A DNA stretch of 64,000 nt from an uncultured Brachybacterium sp. (GTDB taxonomy: Bacteria; Actinomycetota; Actinomycetes; Actinomycetales; Dermabacteraceae). A model generated the notes under the pieces. It was not told the origin of the DNA. It ran no database searches and saw nothing but the letters and a program-made list of their open reading frames with translations. The translations under genes and the position numbers were made by a program. Shown in pieces: positions 1 through 11,276 of this stretch; position 1 is the first letter of the stretch, and each line of letters starts with the position of its first letter. The stretch covers positions 310,001 to 374,000 of the forward strand of contig NZ_CANMSY010000002.1 of NCBI RefSeq assembly GCF_947500705.1, given 5' to 3'.

Positions 1-63
1 GTCGCCGATCGCCTTGCGGACGGACAGGGCTGGGAGAGCGGGCACGGGCGCCTGGTGCGGTGA
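1..63 (+). CDS. C-terminal end of an unidentified protein (partial)
   Basis: Frame 1 is open from the first base and ends at a TGA at 61-63, giving a 20-residue tail ending GHGRLVR. Third positions are mostly G or C as in neighbouring genes. The fragment is too short to identify. It could be a chance open frame, and no Rho-independent terminator follows it. Confidence 0.4.
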   Translation, partial: VADRLADGQGWESGHGRLVR

Positions 64-93
64 CGACCGCCCTGGGCTGAGCTCACTGCGCCC

Positions 94-2633
<2,540 letters not shown>

Positions 2634-2646
2634 CCTCTGCCGGCCG

Positions 2647-2688
2647 ACGGCCCGGTCCCGAGTCCTCAACGGCTCCGGGCCGGGCCGT
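2647..2688 (+). terminator. Possible terminator hairpin after the exporter
   Basis: ACGGCCCGG (2647-2655) pairs with CCGGGCCGT (2680-2688) across a long loop; an alternative shorter pairing exists inside. There is no T-run, as is common in high-GC actinobacteria. Confidence 0.4.
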
Positions 2689-2743
2689 TCGTCCATCGGA
2701 GACGGCGCCGCGGCACCGGACCGACTCATGAAAAGATGGACGG

Positions 2744-3838
2744 ATGCTGCTGACCGATCACTTCCCGCCCGCGATGCCCGCAGCCCTGGAGGGTCGACTG
2801 ACCACCCGGGTGCCGATCGAGGCTGACGTCCCGGCCGTCGTCGCACTGGTCACCGCGGACATCCGTCGCCACACCCCGGACGGTGCGGCCGACGAAGCCG
2901 GAATGCGCTCTCGCATGGTCGGGCTGAAGTCCTGGTCGCGCCGCGAAGTCGTGGTGGTGCCCGTCGCCGCCGACGGCTCCCCCACCCTCGATCAGGCCCC
3001 GCTCGCCTGGATCGCTCTGGAGGACCGCGCCACCGGGCGCACCAACGTCCAGTTCGTGATCGCCGAGGACGCCCCTGAGCGGGACGCCCTCGCGGCCGCC
3101 CTGCTGGACTGGGCGGTCGAGGTGGGCGGCTCCTTCGCCCGGGCCCGCGGGGTGGAGCGCACCCAGCTCGATGCCGACGCGAATGAGCTCGACACCGACC
3201 GTGGCCGGCTGCTCACCGCAGCGGGTTACACCATGGTGCGCACCTGGCTGCACATGCGCCGGTCCGTCGACCCCTCCGAGCTGGGCACGCTGCCGACGCC
3301 GCGCGAAGGCACCCGGGTGCGGCAGGTTCACCGCCACGAATCCGGCCTCCCGGTGGCGCAGGACGTGCGCACCGTGCACCGGATGCTCGAGGAGTCCTTC
3401 GCGGACCACTTCAACTCCTACCGGGAGTCCTTCGCCGAGTTCGTCCAGCGCCTCATCGAGAATCCCGAGGAGGCGGGCTGGGACCACTGGTGGATCGCCG
3501 AGATCGACCGCGACGGCATCTGGCTGCCCGCGGGCGGCCTGGTCGCCGCCGTCCTCCCGAAGACCGAGACCCTGGGCGAGGGCACCTACCTGGAGTACCT
3601 CGGCGTGCACCGCTCCGCCCGCGGCCACGGCATCGCGAAGGCCCTGCTGAACGCCTCGATCCATGACGCCATCGAGCGGGGCCGCACCCACGTGGACCTC
3701 GAGGTCGATGACGACTCCCCCACCGGCGCCGACGGGCTGTACGGCGCGATGGGCTGGGAGACCTATGAGCGCACCCAGTCCTGGCACTCCTCGGCCGCCA
3801 CCCACCCCTCTCGCCTGCTCGAGCCGCCGCCGGCCTGA
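2744..3838 (+). CDS. Tandem GNAT-fold N-acetyltransferase
   Basis: This 364-residue cytoplasmic protein has the size of two GNAT modules. The N-terminal half is divergent. The C-terminal module carries a recognisable acetyl-CoA binding segment, HRSARGHGIAKALL, followed by the family's typical strand and a LYGAMGWE-like end. It should transfer an acetyl group from acetyl-CoA to an unknown amine. The ATG is chosen because AAAGAT (2732-2737) lies six bases upstream, suggesting a leaderless message; only a weak AGATGGA could serve as a ribosome site. It stands alone between the exporter and the convergent MFS operon. Confidence 0.85.
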   Translation: MLLTDHFPPAMPAALEGRLTTRVPIEADVPAVVALVTADIRRHTPDGAADEAGMRSRMVGLKSWSRREVVVVPVAADGSPTLDQAPLAWIALEDRATGRTNVQFVIAEDAPERDALAAALLDWAVEVGGSFARARGVERTQLDADANELDTDRGRLLTAAGYTMVRTWLHMRRSVDPSELGTLPTPREGTRVRQVHRHESGLPVAQDVRTVHRMLEESFADHFNSYRESFAEFVQRLIENPEEAGWDHWWIAEIDRDGIWLPAGGLVAAVLPKTETLGEGTYLEYLGVHRSARGHGIAKALLNASIHDAIERGRTHVDLEVDDDSPTGADGLYGAMGWETYERTQSWHSSAATHPSRLLEPPPA

Positions 3839-3854
3839 GCCCCGCGCCGAGGGA

Positions 3855-4112
3855 TCAACCGCCGCGGCCGCCCCGGCGGCGAAGCCATCGCCAGATCCGC
3901 AGCGGGAACATGCCGAGCAGGGGGGCGTTCCTCCCGAGCCCGGCGTCGCCGCGCCGGTCGAAGGCCGCCGCGAACCGCTCCGCCTCCTCCGCGGTGGAGT
4001 AGGTCTTCTCGCCGCCGCCCTCGCCACAGCCGCGCTCGCACTCCCAGCGCATGGTGCGCCCCTCGGCGCGGAACGCGGGGCGGTGGCCGAAGGTCAGGCA
4101 GCCCAGCGGCAT
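3855..4112 (-). CDS. Small hypothetical protein coupled to an MFS gene
   Basis: This 85-residue protein of unknown function has a short Cys-containing segment (WECERGCGEGG, residues 23-33), a helix-forming middle (AEEAERFAAAFDRRG) and a very basic end. I see no clear membrane helix or signal peptide. Its ATG overlaps the TGA of the upstream transporter gene as TGATG, so the two are translated together. That coupling suggests an accessory role, but nothing in the sequence proves it. Confidence 0.7.
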   Translation of the reverse strand: MPLGCLTFGHRPAFRAEGRTMRWECERGCGEGGGEKTYSTAEEAERFAAAFDRRGDAGLGRNAPLLGMFPLRIWRWLRRRGGRGG

Positions 4113-5638
4113 CAGGCGTGCTCCCGCGCCGGGCCCGGGCCGGAGGCCCCCTCGGATCCTCCATCGCCCTCCGTGCCAGCGCCCTCCGCACCGTCGGCCT
4201 CCTCGACGGTGAGCGGGGTGGCGAGGTCCTCGAGCTTCTGGCCCTCGGCCTTGACCCCGAAGAGCAGCTCGGCAACGCCGCCCAGTGCCATCACCACCGC
4301 GGCGATCAGGAAGCCGATCGCCACGGGCGCACGCTCCCCGGTGTCGATGAGGGTGCCGAACAGCAGCGGACCGGCGATGCCCCCGACCGCCGTGCCGACC
4401 GCGTAGAAGAAGGCGATCGCGAGCGCCCGCGTCTCCATCGGGAAGATCTCGCTCACCGTGAGATAGGCGGCGCTGGCCCCGGACGAGGCCAGGAAGAAGG
4501 TGATCACCAGCAGGATCATGAATGCGGTGAGCCCGCCGGCCTGGCTGAGGAACACCCAGGCCATCGGCAATGTCACCAGGGCGCTGCCGAGGTAGGCCAG
4601 TGTGATCATCGGCTTGCGGCCGACGGTGTCGAAGAAATGGCCCAGGATCACCGGGCCGGCGAAGTTCGACAGCGCCCAGAAGATGATGAACAGCGGGGCC
4701 AGAGCCGCGCTGACATCGTAGAAGGAGGAGAGCAGCACGCCCAGGTTGAAGGTGATGCCGTTGTAGAGGAACGCCTGCCCGACGAACAGCGCCAGGCAGA
4801 GCACCGAGCGCTTCGGGTACTTCCGGAACGCGACGGCGGCGATCTCCCGGAACGGGATGCTGGTGCGCTGACGGATGGTGAGGGAATCCTCCGCCGGGGG
4901 CAGCTCGGTACCCTTCTCCTCCTCGATCGACTCCTCGATACCGCGGACGATCCGCTCTGCCTCATCCTCCTGGCCGTGGATGAACAGCCACCGGGGACTC
5001 TCCGGCACGTGGCGCCGCACCATGAGCACGGCGATGCCGAGCACGGCGCCGAAGCCGAAGGCCAGACGCCATCCCAGGTCCATGGGGAACAGCGCGGTGC
5101 TCAGCAGCACCAGCGCCAGCGCGGAGCCCGCAGCCGAGCCCAGCCAGTAGCTGCCGTTGATGATGAGATCGACTCGCCCTCGCACCCGGGCGGGGATCAG
5201 TTCGTCGATCGCGGAGTTGATGGCCGCGTACTCGCCGCCGATGCCGGCACCGGTGAAGAAGCGGCACACGAAGAAGAACCATGGCGAGAAGGAGAACGCC
5301 GTCGCGACGGTTGCGACGAGGTAGAGCACAAGCGTCCAGAGGAAGAGCTTCTTGCGGCCCAGCCGATCGGTGAGCTGCCCGAAGAAGAGCGCGCCGAGGC
5401 AGGCGCCGACGATGTAGATGGCGCCTGCGATGCCGATCTGGCCGGCGGAGATGTCCAGCCCGCTGCCGTCCTCGGTGAGCCTGGCGGCGACGTTGCCGAC
5501 CATCGTCACCTCGAGGCCGTCGAGGATCCAGACGCTGCCGAGGCCGATCACCACCCGCCAGTGGAAGCGGGACCAGGGCAGGCGGTCCAGCCGCGAGGGC
5601 ACCTGCGTCGTGATGGTGCCGGTCTGGGCGTCGGACAT
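4112..5638 (-). CDS. MFS transporter (sugar/metabolite porter type)
   Basis: This 508-residue protein has twelve predicted membrane helices and the classical MFS loop motif in [15 protein letters not shown] between helices 2 and 3. The opening [15 protein letters not shown] resembles metabolite and sugar proton-symporters, so uptake is more likely than drug export. A charged linker rich in Glu lies between the two six-helix halves. ATG 5638 is chosen because GGGGAGGGG stands just upstream; an open extension to 5743 has no ribosome site. A plausible minus-strand -10, GATACT, lies at 5716-5721. The substrate is unknown. It is translationally coupled to the 85-residue ORF. Confidence 0.9.
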   Translation of the reverse strand: MSDAQTGTITTQVPSRLDRLPWSRFHWRVVIGLGSVWILDGLEVTMVGNVAARLTEDGSGLDISAGQIGIAGAIYIVGACLGALFFGQLTDRLGRKKLFLWTLVLYLVATVATAFSFSPWFFFVCRFFTGAGIGGEYAAINSAIDELIPARVRGRVDLIINGSYWLGSAAGSALALVLLSTALFPMDLGWRLAFGFGAVLGIAVLMVRRHVPESPRWLFIHGQEDEAERIVRGIEESIEEEKGTELPPAEDSLTIRQRTSIPFREIAAVAFRKYPKRSVLCLALFVGQAFLYNGITFNLGVLLSSFYDVSAALAPLFIIFWALSNFAGPVILGHFFDTVGRKPMITLAYLGSALVTLPMAWVFLSQAGGLTAFMILLVITFFLASSGASAAYLTVSEIFPMETRALAIAFFYAVGTAVGGIAGPLLFGTLIDTGERAPVAIGFLIAAVVMALGGVAELLFGVKAEGQKLEDLATPLTVEEADGAEGAGTEGDGGSEGASGPGPAREHA

Positions 5639-5996
5639 CGGAGCCCCTCCCCACGTCGTCGTAGCGTCGCAAGCCAGCCCCGACGGCGTCCGGTGCCTCA
5701 GCGACGTGGGGGCAAAGTATCCCCGCGGGACACCGCGCGGCAAGGATGCGACGAGCCGAGCGGTCGGCCCGGCCGGTCATTGCTCTCTCCGAGCTGTACC
5801 TGACACCTGCGGTGTTCACGGGAATCGGCAGGCTCGAGTCCGTGGCGGTGCACTCGGCGCCGGCGCAGGCGCCGGCGGAAAGTAATGCGAGCTGGGGACC
5901 TATGTTCCGTGGAACATGGGTCCCCAGCTCGCACAACGTGCAGCGGCGTGTGCCGACGGCGCACGGGGCGCTGCGTCGCCTGCCGTCAGCGGGAGG
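5639..5996. other. Intergenic region between guaA and the MFS gene
   Basis: This 358-base stretch has no gene I can support. It holds the transporter's leader and a possible CTTGCC-N17-GATACT promoter (minus strand, 5716-5744), and the large palindrome at 5887-5932. The remainder shows nothing recognisable. Confidence 0.6.
5887..5932. terminator. 46-base near-perfect palindrome downstream of guaA
   Basis: Two 23-base arms beginning GCGAGCTGGGGACC pair with only two mismatches, and the centre reads TGTTCCGTGGAACA. It starts 65 bases after the guaA stop and can fold into a very stable hairpin, so termination is the simplest role. There is no T-run. The near-perfect symmetry at the DNA level would also suit a protein-binding site. 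Confidence 0.6.
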
Positions 5997-7598
5997 TCAC
6001 TCCCACTCGATGGTGCCCGGGGGCTTGGAGGTGATGTCGAGGGTGACGCGGTTGATCTCGCTGACCTCGTTGGTGATGCGGGTGGAGATGCGGCTGAGCA
6101 CCTCGTAGGGCACCTTGGCCCAGTCGGCGGTCATCGCGTCGTCGCTGGTGACGGGGCGCAGCACGACAGGGTGGCCGTAGGTGCGGCCGTCGCCCTGGAC
6201 GCCCACGGAACGCACATCCGCCAGCAGCACCACGGGGCACTGCCAGATGGTGCGATCCAGGCCGGCGGCGGTGAGCTCGGCGCGGGCGATGGCATCGGCC
6301 TGGCGCAGGATGTCCAGCCGTTCCTTGGTGACCTCGCCGATGATGCGGATGCCGAGGCCCGGCCCGGGGAAGGGCTGGCGCCAGACGATCGCATCGGGCA
6401 GGCCCAGCTCGGAGCCGACGGCGCGCACCTCGTCCTTGAACAGGGCGCGCAGCGGCTCGACCAGCTCGAAGGAGAGGTCCTCGGGCAGTCCGCCCACGTT
6501 GTGGTGGCTCTTGATGTTCGCCGCGCCCTCGCCGCCGCCGGACTCGACGACATCCGGGTAGAGGGTGCCCTGCACCAGGAAGGCCTTCCGTTCAGCATGT
6601 GCCTCGGCGCCCTCACCCTCGACGACACCCTGCTCGCGCAGGATGTCCGCCTGGGCCTGCTCGAAGCTGCGGATGAACTCACGGCCGATGATCTTGCGCT
6701 TGGTCTCGGGATCGGTGACCCCGGCGAGCGCCTCGAGGAACTGCTGCTCGGCGTCGACCATGACCAGCTTCGCGCCGCCGGTGGAGTCACCGAAGGCCTT
6801 CTCGATCTGCTCGGACTCGTCCTGGCGCATGAGGCCGTGGTTCACGTACACGCAGGTGAGGCGGTCACCGATGGCGCGCTGCACAAGTGCGGCGGCGACG
6901 GCGGAGTCCACTCCGCCGGAGAGGCCACAGATCGCTGTACCGTCGCCCACCTGGGCACGGATCCGCTCGAGCTGCTCCTCGATGACGTTCCCTGTGGTCC
7001 AGGCGGGCTCGATGCCGGCGCCGCGGCGCAGGAAGTTCTCGAGCACCTCCTGGCCGCGGTCGGAGTGGCCGACCTCGGGGTGCCACTGCACGCCGTAGAG
7101 CTGCTTCTCGGTGTTCTCGAAGGCGGCGACGGGGCTGCCGGAGGAGGTCGCGACGACCTGGAAGCCGGTCGGGGCCGCGGTCACGGAGTCACCGTGGCTC
7201 ATCCACACGTTCTGGTCGAGGTCCTGGGTGCTGAGCAGCTGCGAGGCGCCGTCGATGCTCTCCAGGCGGGTCGCCCCGTACTCCCGCACGCCTGTCGGTG
7301 CGACGGTCCCGTCGAGCGCCGCGGCCATGGACTGGAAGCCGTAGCAGAGCCCGAGTACGGGCACGCCGGCCTCGAGCAGGGCCGGGTCCAGGCGCGGGGC
7401 GCCCTCGGCGTAGACGGAGCTGGGCCCGCCCGAGAGGATGATCGCGCGGGGCTGCTTGGCGAGGATCTGCTCGGTGGGCATCGAATGTGGGACGACCTCG
7501 GAGTAGACCCGGGCCTCGCGCACGCGGCGGGCGATGAGCTGTGCGTACTGGGCGCCGAAGTCGACGACGAGGACGGGGCGCTGGTCGGTGTCATTCAC
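5997..7598 (-). CDS. guaA: GMP synthase (glutamine-hydrolysing)
   Basis: This 533-residue cytoplasmic enzyme converts XMP to GMP using glutamine and ATP. The N-terminal class I glutamine amidotransferase shows the nucleophile in GLCYGFQ (Cys85) and the His-Glu pair in QWHPE (173/175). The ATP-pyrophosphatase domain has the P-loop SGGVDS at 227-232, and the C-terminal dimerisation domain ends PPGTIEWE. The length is normal. The GTG at 7598 is preferred over an in-frame extension to 7670 because TAGACT lies exactly seven bases upstream. With guaB and guaB3 in the same window, the XMP and GMP steps of guanine nucleotide synthesis are nearly together. Confidence 0.97.
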   Translation of the reverse strand: MNDTDQRPVLVVDFGAQYAQLIARRVREARVYSEVVPHSMPTEQILAKQPRAIILSGGPSSVYAEGAPRLDPALLEAGVPVLGLCYGFQSMAAALDGTVAPTGVREYGATRLESIDGASQLLSTQDLDQNVWMSHGDSVTAAPTGFQVVATSSGSPVAAFENTEKQLYGVQWHPEVGHSDRGQEVLENFLRRGAGIEPAWTTGNVIEEQLERIRAQVGDGTAICGLSGGVDSAVAAALVQRAIGDRLTCVYVNHGLMRQDESEQIEKAFGDSTGGAKLVMVDAEQQFLEALAGVTDPETKRKIIGREFIRSFEQAQADILREQGVVEGEGAEAHAERKAFLVQGTLYPDVVESGGGEGAANIKSHHNVGGLPEDLSFELVEPLRALFKDEVRAVGSELGLPDAIVWRQPFPGPGLGIRIIGEVTKERLDILRQADAIARAELTAAGLDRTIWQCPVVLLADVRSVGVQGDGRTYGHPVVLRPVTSDDAMTADWAKVPYEVLSRISTRITNEVSEINRVTLDITSKPPGTIEWE

Positions 7599-7605
7599 CC
7601 GGCCG

Positions 7606-7611
7606 AGTCTA
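7606..7611 (-). promoter_or_regulatory. Leaderless -10 element of guaA
   Basis: TAGACT on the minus strand is followed by seven bases and then the GTG of guaA. The identical hexamer and spacing occur at guaB3. Confidence 0.65.
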
Positions 7612-7694
7612 CGTGGGAGGCCCCGCGAGAGGCGCTGCGGTCCGTCTCCCGGCAGCACGATTCTCGTCACGCCCGGCGGCGGCCGGGCTCGGCG

Positions 7695-8114
7695 TCAGCC
7701 GCGCGCCTCGCCGCCGGCGTGGGCCTCGTCCTGCAGGGTGGGCCGACGGGCGAGATCGGACTCGACCTTCTGATGGGTCCAGCGCTCACCGAAGAAGGAC
7801 AGCACCGGGATCACGCCGAAGAACATCAGCAGCAGCATCCGGGGCAGGCCCCAGCGCATCTTCATCCACAGGTCGAAGCCGAGCACCACGTAGACCATGT
7901 AGATCAGCCCGTGGATCGGGGACCACGCCTTGGAGATCTGGGTCCAGGTGTCCGAGGTCGAGGTGAACAGACCCTCGCCGCCGAACACCACGTAGCGCAT
8001 GATCATGATCGCGACCAGCACCAGCAGGGCGATGCCCTCCACGATGGAGGCCACGCGGAAGCGGGCGAACGAGGTCCTGGCGGCGACTTCGTCGAGGGGG
8101 CGGGGAGCGGGCAC
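7695..8114 (-). CDS. DUF3817 membrane protein
   Basis: This 139-residue protein has three hydrophobic segments: around VEGIALLVLVAIMIMRYVVF, then HGLIYMVYVVLGFDLWM, then RMLLLMFFGVIPVLSFF. The sequence fits the DUF3817 family (related to YdzA-type integral membrane proteins). Its function is unknown. Translation starts at a GTG three bases after the SURF1 stop (TGACCCGTG), so the two are co-translated. The pairing suggests a link to respiratory membrane assembly, but this is inference. Confidence 0.85.
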   Translation of the reverse strand: MPAPRPLDEVAARTSFARFRVASIVEGIALLVLVAIMIMRYVVFGGEGLFTSTSDTWTQISKAWSPIHGLIYMVYVVLGFDLWMKMRWGLPRMLLLMFFGVIPVLSFFGERWTHQKVESDLARRPTLQDEAHAGGEARG

Positions 8115-8117
8115 GGG

Positions 8118-8969
8118 TCACACGTCCTTGTCAGGGGTCGGGGCGGTCGTCGGGCCGACGGCCGGAACGGAGGAGAGCTCGGCGCTCGAGCCGGTCTGGG
8201 CGAGGATCTGCTCCATGGCTTCCCGGCGGTCGGCGACCTCGTCAAGATGGGCCGCCCTCACCGAGCGCCACCACAGATAGAGGAAGAAGGTGCCGAACAT
8301 GACCCATTGCAGCGAGTAGCCGATGTTCTGCCAGTCCAGGCCGCGGGAGAACTCGGATTCCGCGGCAGGGACAGGGCGCAGCGCTCCGGTGGGCTCGTCG
8401 AGCGAGACATAGCCGGCGAACATCGGCGAGCCCCATTCGTTGACCAGAAGCGGAGTGGCGATCTCCCCGGCCACCCCATCGACCACTCCCCCGGAGGCGG
8501 ACTCGCTGGCTTCGAGCCGGCCGGAGATCTCGACCTCGCCCTGCGGGGGCGCGGGAGCGAGCGAGGGGTCGACCTGGCCATCCTCACCGGTGAGCTCCGC
8601 GGCGGGGATCCAGCCGCGCAGCACCGGGAGGCGCGCCTGGCTGCCGTCCTCGAGCTCGATGAACATCGAGGAGACCACGAGCACCGCTTCGGTACCACCG
8701 ATGTTCCGGCCCGGGACGACCACCTGTTCCCCCGGCACGTAGGTGCCGGCAGCGGTCACGGTGTCCCCCACGATCGAGTTCGTGACTGCTTCGCCCACCC
8801 CGACCACGCCGCGGATGTCGCCGAGCTGCTCGGAACCGGTGGCCTTGTCGGTGATCGCCTGATGCGCGCGGTCCCACTGCCAGGTCGCCAGCAGTCCGCA
8901 CACCGCGGTCGCCACCACCATCAGGGCGAGCAGGCCCAGGAAGCGGGGGCGGAGGGCGACACGGAGCAT
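8118..8969 (-). CDS. SURF1-family cytochrome oxidase biogenesis protein
   Basis: This 283-residue protein has the SURF1 layout: a membrane helix near the N-terminus (LGLLALMVVATAVCGLLATW), a large extracytoplasmic beta-rich domain with the family-like RxxPVLRGWIPA segment, and a second helix near the C-terminus (WVMFGTFFLYLWW). SURF1 proteins help insert haem a in cytochrome c oxidase; the actinobacterial members are assumed to act similarly. The start at 8969 is chosen over 8978 because TACCAT (8977-8982) lies seven bases upstream, and that hexamer overlaps the ATG at 8978. Confidence 0.86.
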   Translation of the reverse strand: MLRVALRPRFLGLLALMVVATAVCGLLATWQWDRAHQAITDKATGSEQLGDIRGVVGVGEAVTNSIVGDTVTAAGTYVPGEQVVVPGRNIGGTEAVLVVSSMFIELEDGSQARLPVLRGWIPAAELTGEDGQVDPSLAPAPPQGEVEISGRLEASESASGGVVDGVAGEIATPLLVNEWGSPMFAGYVSLDEPTGALRPVPAAESEFSRGLDWQNIGYSLQWVMFGTFFLYLWWRSVRAAHLDEVADRREAMEQILAQTGSSAELSSVPAVGPTTAPTPDKDV

Positions 8970-8976
8970 GAGGTCC

Positions 8977-8982
8977 ATGGTA
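8977..8982 (-). promoter_or_regulatory. Leaderless -10 element of the SURF1 gene
   Basis: TACCAT on the minus strand precedes the ATG at 8969 by seven bases. Its position rules against the upstream ATG at 8978. Confidence 0.55.
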
Positions 8983-9142
8983 CGAGCCGTCGCCCGGAAG
9001 GACCCTGTGCGGCGATGCCTCTCGCATCACGTCTCATCACGGCCCGCCACGTGTCCCACCTGCGGGCAGGCCCTCTCCCCTACCTCACGCCGCACCATCG
9101 ATGAAGTACCACCGGTCCCGCCCTCTGCGCAGGTGCCGCGCC

Positions 9143-9148
9143 TATGCT
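9143..9148 (+). promoter_or_regulatory. Leaderless -10 element of pta
   Basis: TATGCT is followed by seven bases and the GTG at 9156. The ATG inside the hexamer (9144) opens the same frame but would lie upstream of transcription start. Confidence 0.6.
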
Positions 9149-9155
9149 GGGGGGC

Positions 9156-11240
9156 GTGTCCAAAAGTGTCTATATCGCCAGCCCGGAGGGGATGACCGGC
9201 AAGTCGATGGTGGCTTTCGGTCTTCTCGAAGCCCTCGCCTCCCGTTCCGACCGCGTCGGGGTGTTCCGCCCCGTCGTCAAGGCAGACCGCACGCGCGACT
9301 ACGCCGTCGACCTCCTCACCAGCCACCCCGCCGTCGAGCAGGCCTATGAGGATGCGATCGGGGTGGATCACCAGCTGGTGATCTCCGATCCGGATCTCGC
9401 GCATGAGCGGATCCTCGCCCGCCATCGCGAGCTCGCCGAGCGCTACTCGGTGCTGGTCGTCCTCGGCTCCGACTACGACGACCTCGCCAATCCCACCGAG
9501 CTCGCCTTCAACGCCGAGGTCGCCGCCAACATGGGCGCTCCCGTGGTGGTGGTGCTGTCCGGGCTGGACCGCAGTCCCGATCAGATCGCGGCGCTGGCGG
9601 CGGTATCGGTCAGCGAGTTCGGCGGCCATCACGCACTGCCGATCGCCGTGGTCGTCAACCGTGCCGAGGTCGACTCCCTGGACGCCATCCATCAGGCGGT
9701 CTCGGCGAAGGTGCCCGACACTCTGGTCGCGGCGATCCCGGAGAACCCGGTGATCATGGCCGTCACCGTGCAGGAGCTGAAGGATGCCGTGGGCGGCACC
9801 CTCCTGCAGGGCAATCCGGAGTGGCTGGATCGCGTCGCGATCGGGACCGTGATCGCCGCGATGAGCCTGCCGAACGTGCTCTCCCGCCTCACCGAGAACT
9901 GCACCGTGATCGCCCCTGGGGACCGCTACGATCTGCTCCCGGGACTGGTGATGGCGCAGCAGTCGGGCACCTTCCCGGCCCTGTCCTCGATCGTGCTCAC
10001 CGGTGGCTATGACGTCCCCGACGAGGTGGGTCGGCTGATCTCGGGCGTGCAGCAGGATCTCCCGATCATCGCCACCGACCTGTCCACCTTCGAGACCGCG
10101 GTGCGGGTGGCCAAGTCGCGGGGCAGGCTCGACGTGAACAGTCCGCAGAAGATGGATGCCGCGCGACGTGCGGTCGCCGAGCATCTGCCGATCCCCGAGC
10201 TGCTCAGCTCCCTCGAGGTGAGCCGGAGCGAGGTCGTCACGCCCATGATGTTCGAGTTCGAGCTGCTCGCCCGTGCCCGCGGGGAGAAGAAGACGATCGT
10301 GCTTCCCGAGGGTGAGGAGCCGCGGATCATCGCCGCCGCCGAGGCGCTGCTCGCCCGCGGTGTCGCCGACCTGATCCTGCTGGGCGAGGAGAACACCATC
10401 CGCGCGAAGTCCGCGCAGCTCGGCCATGACATCTCCGAGGCCCGGATCGTCTCCCCTCATGACGAGGAGCATGTCGAGAGGTATGCCGCGGAGTACGCGC
10501 GGCTGCGCGCCAAGAAGGGCGTCACCCTGGAGCAGGCCCGCGAGAAGGTCCAGGACGTCTCCTATTTCGGCACCATGATGGTGCAGATGGGTGAGGCCGA
10601 CGGGATGGTCTCCGGCGCCGCGCATTCCACGGCCCACACCATCCGGCCCTCCTTCGAGATCATCAAGACCAAGCCCGGGGCGAAGATCGTCTCCTCGGTG
10701 TTCCTGATGGCACTCGAGGACCGGGTGCTGGTCTACGGCGACTGCGCCGTGAACCCCGACCCCACCGCGGAGCAGCTCGCGGACATCGCGGTGCAGTCCG
10801 CCGCGACCGCGGAGCAGTTCGGGGTGGACCCGCGGATCGCGATGCTCTCCTACTCCACCGGCACCTCCGGCTCCGGCGCCGATGTCGACAAGGTGCGCGA
10901 GGCCACCGCGCTGGTCCGGGACAGCAACCCGCAGCTCGACGTCGAGGGGCCGATCCAGTACGACGCGGCCGTCGATGCCTCGGTCGCGAAGACCAAGCTT
11001 CCGGACTCCTCGGTGGCGGGGCGGGCGACGGTGTTCGTGTTCCCCGACCTCAACACCGGCAACAACACCTACAAGGCGGTGCAGCGCTCCGCCGGGGCGA
11101 TCGCGATCGGCCCGGTCCTGCAGGGACTGAACAAGCCGGTCAACGACCTCTCCCGCGGCGCGCTGGTGGACGACATCATCAACACCGTCGTCATCACCGC
11201 GATCCAGGCGCAGGCCGACTCCGCCGCCCCCGCACTCTGA
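9156..11240 (+). CDS. pta: Phosphate acetyltransferase, long form
   Basis: This 694-residue cytoplasmic enzyme interconverts acetyl-CoA and acetyl phosphate. It has the long Pta architecture: an N-terminal P-loop-like domain (ASPEGMTGKSMVAFGLLEAL near residues 8-27), a central DRTGG domain, and the C-terminal catalytic PTA_PTB domain from about residue 370 with the signature SYSTGTSGSGADVDKVREA. The GTG start at 9156 follows a leaderless promoter. The ackA gene begins 36 bases downstream, so the pair forms the usual acetate overflow and activation operon. Confidence 0.96.
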   Translation: MSKSVYIASPEGMTGKSMVAFGLLEALASRSDRVGVFRPVVKADRTRDYAVDLLTSHPAVEQAYEDAIGVDHQLVISDPDLAHERILARHRELAERYSVLVVLGSDYDDLANPTELAFNAEVAANMGAPVVVVLSGLDRSPDQIAALAAVSVSEFGGHHALPIAVVVNRAEVDSLDAIHQAVSAKVPDTLVAAIPENPVIMAVTVQELKDAVGGTLLQGNPEWLDRVAIGTVIAAMSLPNVLSRLTENCTVIAPGDRYDLLPGLVMAQQSGTFPALSSIVLTGGYDVPDEVGRLISGVQQDLPIIATDLSTFETAVRVAKSRGRLDVNSPQKMDAARRAVAEHLPIPELLSSLEVSRSEVVTPMMFEFELLARARGEKKTIVLPEGEEPRIIAAAEALLARGVADLILLGEENTIRAKSAQLGHDISEARIVSPHDEEHVERYAAEYARLRAKKGVTLEQAREKVQDVSYFGTMMVQMGEADGMVSGAAHSTAHTIRPSFEIIKTKPGAKIVSSVFLMALEDRVLVYGDCAVNPDPTAEQLADIAVQSAATAEQFGVDPRIAMLSYSTGTSGSGADVDKVREATALVRDSNPQLDVEGPIQYDAAVDASVAKTKLPDSSVAGRATVFVFPDLNTGNNTYKAVQRSAGAIAIGPVLQGLNKPVNDLSRGALVDDIINTVVITAIQAQADSAAPAL

Positions 11241-11276
11241 CCGACCACCCCTCGAGCGATCAGGAGCTCCTCCGCC

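Noticed and set aside
5900..5919. Possible parS (ParB) site in the centre of the large palindrome
   Set aside because: TGTTCCGTGGAACA differs in length and sequence from TGTTTCACGTGAAACA, and the symmetry continues far into the flanks, unlike parS.
5916..9104. Very long plus-strand open frame antisense to guaA, DUF3817 and SURF1
   Set aside because: Its product is low-complexity (Gly/Asp/His/Leu-rich) and mirrors well-identified genes on the other strand. Such shadow frames are a by-product of high GC.
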